Positions 61,145 through 64,000 of a stretch of DNA of 64,000 nt are shown here, in pieces. Origin of the DNA: Bizionia myxarmorum (GTDB lineage: Bacteria > Bacteroidota > Bacteroidia > Flavobacteriales > Flavobacteriaceae); NCBI RefSeq assembly GCF_008086205.1, contig NZ_VSKK01000001.1, positions 1,736,001-1,800,000 on the forward strand. Reading direction: 5' to 3'. Position 1 is the stretch's first letter; the number at the start of each line of letters is the position of its first letter. The notes below the pieces were generated by a model. The model was not told the origin of the DNA. It ran no database searches and worked only from the letters and a program-made list of their open reading frames with translations. A program made the position numbers and the translations under genes.

Positions 61145-62683
61145 ATACTGACAATCTTTTAAAGATTGCATCCCTGTAAATGGAACAATAGCTTTGTTAT
61201 ACATATAGGTTCTATCCAATTCTTTATTTAAATTAGAATCGTCCACATTTACGCAAACATCGCTCATTTTAAATTGACAAGGATGTTCATATCCAGCCGC
61301 ATGAGTAATTTCGATAAATTCTTTTCTAAACGTTTTAAAATATTGTGCTAATCGCACGGATTTCAACGTCGGGTCAATACCACTTTGCAACCATTTACTT
61401 TGGGTAGCTACACCACTTGGACAACGGTTGGTATGGCAAATTTGAGCTTGAATACAGCCAATACTCATCATGGCTTCACGAGCTACGTTAAGACAGTCGG
61501 CGCCCATAGCAAATGCCATAGCCGCTTTGGCTGGGAAACCTAATTTTCCACTTCCAATAAAAACAATACGATCTGTTAGGTTTCTGTTTTTAAATACCTT
61601 GTACAAATCACTAAAGCCATAAACCCATGGCAGAGAAACGTGATCTGCAAAACTTGGAGGTGCAGCACCAGTTCCACCTTCGCCACCATCAACCGTGATA
61701 AAGTCGGGACCTTTTCCAGATTTCACCATTAAATCGGCAAGTTCTTCCCATTGTTCTAATTTTCCAATGGCCGCTTTAATACCTACAGGTAATCCTGTTT
61801 GTTCTGCTATTTGTTCAATCAGCTCTAGCATTTCTGGAACATTAGAAAAAGCGGAATGATTAGGCGGCGATAATACGTCTTGTCCTAACGGTACGTGTCT
61901 AATATCTGATATTTCTTGCGTAATTTTAGCTGCTGGAAGGACGCCACCTTTTCCTGGTTTAGCACCTTGAGAAAGCTTAATTTCAATGGCACGAACAAAC
62001 GGGTTTTTTTCAACAAGATCAATAAGTTTTTCCATAGAAAAATTACCGTCATCACCTCGAATACCGAAGTAACCTGTTCCAAAATGGAAAATCACATCAC
62101 CACCATGAGAATGGTAAGGAGATAAACCACCTTCACCGGTATTATGATAAGCGTCAGACATTTTAACCCCTTTATTCATAGATTCCACAGCTCTAGCTGA
62201 TAAGGATCCAAAACTCATGGCACTCACATTAATTACAGAAGCGGGTCTAAATGGTTTCCTTCTATTATTATAAAGGCCCATAACCTTGGCGCAAGGTAAA
62301 AAGTTAGGATTTGCAGTATTAGGATGATTGTCTGGAAGTTTAAAAGGCATCATAGCATTATTAATAAAAATATGCTGATGTGCGTATATATCACGATCGG
62401 TACCAAAACCTTCGTAGTTATTTTCATGTTTTGCAGATGCATAAATCCAGCCACGTTCTATGCGGTTAAAAGGTAATTCTTCACGGTTATTAGCAACTAA
62501 ATACTGGCGCAATTCTGGGCCAATTTTTTCTAACATATATCTAAAATGACCTACAATTGGGAAATTATGACTAATTGTATGACGTCTTTGGAAAAATACA
62601 TCACGAATAGCAACTAGAACAAGTATAATAAGTATCCACATCCACCATGAGATTTCACCTAGAAAATCGAGGAAAGCATTCAT
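61115..62683 (-). CDS. FMN-binding glutamate synthase family protein
   Basis: A 522-residue protein with one N-terminal membrane helix (about 12-28, WWMWILIILVLVAIRDVFF) followed by a domain resembling the FMN and Fe-S half of the GltB large subunit: MSFGSLSARAVESMNKG, YHNTGEGGLSPYHSHGGDVIFHFGTGYFG, DFITVDGGEGGTGAAPP and the cysteine motif CIQAQICHTNRCPSG. It lacks the glutaminase domain, so it is not classical glutamate synthase; the true reaction is uncertain. It lies convergent to the LytTR gene, with a 30-base overlap. Confidence 0.85.
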   Translation of the reverse strand: MNAFLDFLGEISWWMWILIILVLVAIRDVFFQRRHTISHNFPIVGHFRYMLEKIGPELRQYLVANNREELPFNRIERGWIYASAKHENNYEGFGTDRDIYAHQHIFINNAMMPFKLPDNHPNTANPNFLPCAKVMGLYNNRRKPFRPASVINVSAMSFGSLSARAVESMNKGVKMSDAYHNTGEGGLSPYHSHGGDVIFHFGTGYFGIRGDDGNFSMEKLIDLVEKNPFVRAIEIKLSQGAKPGKGGVLPAAKITQEISDIRHVPLGQDVLSPPNHSAFSNVPEMLELIEQIAEQTGLPVGIKAAIGKLEQWEELADLMVKSGKGPDFITVDGGEGGTGAAPPSFADHVSLPWVYGFSDLYKVFKNRNLTDRIVFIGSGKLGFPAKAAMAFAMGADCLNVAREAMMSIGCIQAQICHTNRCPSGVATQSKWLQSGIDPTLKSVRLAQYFKTFRKEFIEITHAAGYEHPCQFKMSDVCVNVDDSNLNKELDRTYMYNKAIVPFTGMQSLKDCQYLGGFKGKQV

Positions 62684-62745
62684 ATCAATTAATTTTTAAG
62701 CAAAGATATTTAAAATATATTTGGAATTTTGGATATCTTTATTAA

Positions 62746-64000
62746 ATGGGAAAATCTTTAAAATTTTGGTTAAAAATTTCTGGCGGTATTATTGTTGGAG
62801 TTATTTTGTTGTTATTTGTTTTACAGTGGTTTATGAAAAACAAAATTGAGAACTACTTAAAAAATGATCTTCCAGATACCATACAGTTGACATATTCCGA
62901 TTTAAATTTGAATATTTTTTCGGGAAGTTTGTCGCTAAATCAGGTTGAAGTTTCGCGGATTGGTGAAACAACAAATGACATATTAGCCACTGCAAAATTG
63001 GAACAATTACAGGTTTCAGACGTGAGTTATTGGAGCTATTTGGTTAATAATACTATTCATGTTTCTAATATTCAATTAGAGCGTCCTAATATTATTTATA
63101 ATCACAATGCTAAAATTCAAAAATCAAACTATAAATCGTCTTCCAATAAGCCATATGATAAAACGGTAAAGGTTGATGGTTTCTTTATAAACAGTGCCAA
63201 TATTCAAATTAGGAATGTTGAAACGGATTCGTTAATGTTGCGAGTAGAAAACACGAAATTTTCTTTAAAAGATATTCGTTTTGATGAAAAAACAAGCGCA
63301 CAAAAAATCCCCATAGCTTATGCCGATATAAATCTGGTCTTCGAAAGCTTGTTTTTTAGAATGGGCGATTATGAGGATTTAACTTTAGGCCATTCTGAAA
63401 TCAAGAATCAACATGTTAGTTTGCAAGAATTAACGTTGAAAACAAAATATACCAAACAAAAATTATCTCAAATCCTTCCTGTAGAGCGAGATCATTATAA
63501 TGTTGTTGTAAAATCAATTGACATAAATGATTTTAAATATGGTTTCCGTCAGGATTCTATCTTCCAGTTTAAAAGTCCTAAAATTACGTTTACCGAACCG
63601 AACGCTGAAATATACCGTGATAAGTTGGTAGCGGATGATGAAAGTATTAAGCCGCTATACAGTAAAATGTTACGCGATTTAAAGTTTGACTTATCCATAG
63701 ACGAAATTAAAATTGCCGATGCCAATATTAGCTATTCGGAAAAGGTTAAAGTCGATCGTCAAGCCGGTACGGTTAATTTTAATGAATTTCAGGCCACCAT
63801 AAAAAATGTTAGTAATACTTATGTGGTGCCTACAAAAACGACTTTAGATATTAACACCCAGTTTATGGATCATGCACCTTTGAAAGCTTATTGGGAATTT
63901 GATGTAAATGATGATACCGATTTATTTTTATTTAAAGCAGAAATAGATTTGCTACAAGCATCTTATTTGAATAAATTTCTGGTTCCTAATTTAAATGTGC
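62746..64000 (+). CDS. Partial AsmA-like / DUF748-type large membrane protein (runs off the window)
   Basis: An open frame from the ATG at 62746 continues to the end of the window without a stop, so at least 418 residues are present. It begins MGKSLKFWLKISGGIIVGVILLLFVLQWF, an N-terminal anchor, then NKIENYLKNDLPDTIQLTYSDLNLNIFSGSLSLNQVEVSR, the pattern of AsmA-like proteins, which carry a long periplasmic beta-groove thought to carry lipids between membranes. Repeated IKNVSNTYV- and FKYGFRQDS-like strands fit. The C terminus is not seen, so the subfamily is uncertain. Confidence 0.8.
   Translation, partial: MGKSLKFWLKISGGIIVGVILLLFVLQWFMKNKIENYLKNDLPDTIQLTYSDLNLNIFSGSLSLNQVEVSRIGETTNDILATAKLEQLQVSDVSYWSYLVNNTIHVSNIQLERPNIIYNHNAKIQKSNYKSSSNKPYDKTVKVDGFFINSANIQIRNVETDSLMLRVENTKFSLKDIRFDEKTSAQKIPIAYADINLVFESLFFRMGDYEDLTLGHSEIKNQHVSLQELTLKTKYTKQKLSQILPVERDHYNVVVKSIDINDFKYGFRQDSIFQFKSPKITFTEPNAEIYRDKLVADDESIKPLYSKMLRDLKFDLSIDEIKIADANISYSEKVKVDRQAGTVNFNEFQATIKNVSNTYVVPTKTTLDINTQFMDHAPLKAYWEFDVNDDTDLFLFKAEIDLLQASYLNKFLVPNLNV

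Noticed and set aside
1-64000. CRISPR arrays, prophage, insertion sequences, integrons, tRNA and rRNA genes
   Set aside because: No spaced direct repeats of CRISPR type, no transposase, integrase or phage structural genes and no tRNA-like folds were seen. The accessory region appears to have changed by local duplication and deletion.

Overview
The window is about 64 kb of AT-rich chromosome from a member of the Bacteroidota, most probably a marine Flavobacteriaceae species. The supporting signs are a type IX secretion C-terminal sorting domain, signal peptides that all cleave before glutamine, promoters of the TTG/TAnnTTTGC type, a YtxJ bacillithiol-system protein, a propeller-type LytS kinase paired with a LytTR regulator, and many Bacteroidota-only protein families. 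I see no phage, insertion sequence, CRISPR array, tRNA or rRNA.

Positions 1-9425 are mainly on the plus strand: recN, fabI, a secreted FG-GAP repeat protein, an operon of glycosyltransferase, YbbR-like protein and coaE, and an RprX/RprY-like two-component pair. Positions 9470-17690 are mainly on the minus strand: miaA, a voltage-gated-type potassium channel, an exonuclease/GIY-YIG fusion that appears to start at ATT, a YggS-like PLP protein, a DUF1015 protein, a 3-hydroxybutyryl-CoA dehydrogenase and a Gfo/Idh oxidoreductase. Positions 17845-31000 hold pcm, smpB, deoD-deoC, clpB, ytxJ, fumarylacetoacetase and glyA, with small lipoproteins. Positions 30500-48566 hold more lipoproteins, two tandem zinc-finger/transmembrane/carboxypeptidase-regulatory paralogues, a glutaminyl cyclase, the SRP RNA, an SDR, an Fsa-type transaldolase, a thioredoxin-fold lipoprotein without its CxxC, an ABC-F protein, a cold-shock protein, pheT, trmL, recG and an M1 peptidase.

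The accessory-looking part is 48569-61144. It starts with a patatin phospholipase followed by the decayed stub of a second copy. A divergent Lgt-type diacylglyceryl transferase (50596) comes next, directly followed by eight co-directional genes or remnants dominated by lipoproteins: a MopE-type Asp/Cys-repeat protein, three standalone copies of one unrecognised small lipoprotein family, a fourth probable copy of that domain fused to an LVIVD-repeat domain, a standalone LVIVD lipoprotein and two other lipoproteins. Decayed gene fragments and a 31-bp direct repeat show local duplication and reshuffling. Several of the lipoproteins have acidic residues just after the lipidated cysteine, as in surface-export signals. 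A propeller sensor kinase and LytTR regulator follow. This is the best candidate in the window for an undescribed system: a surface-lipoprotein set with its own lipid-attaching enzyme and possibly its own sensor pair. Its function cannot be read from the sequence.

The remainder (61115-64000) holds an FMN-binding glutamate-synthase-family protein and the start of a large AsmA-like protein that runs off the window. Nearly all other genes are ordinary flavobacterial housekeeping genes. Intergenic regions carry perfect-stem terminators, a dispersed palindromic repeat family and one heptanucleotide tandem repeat.
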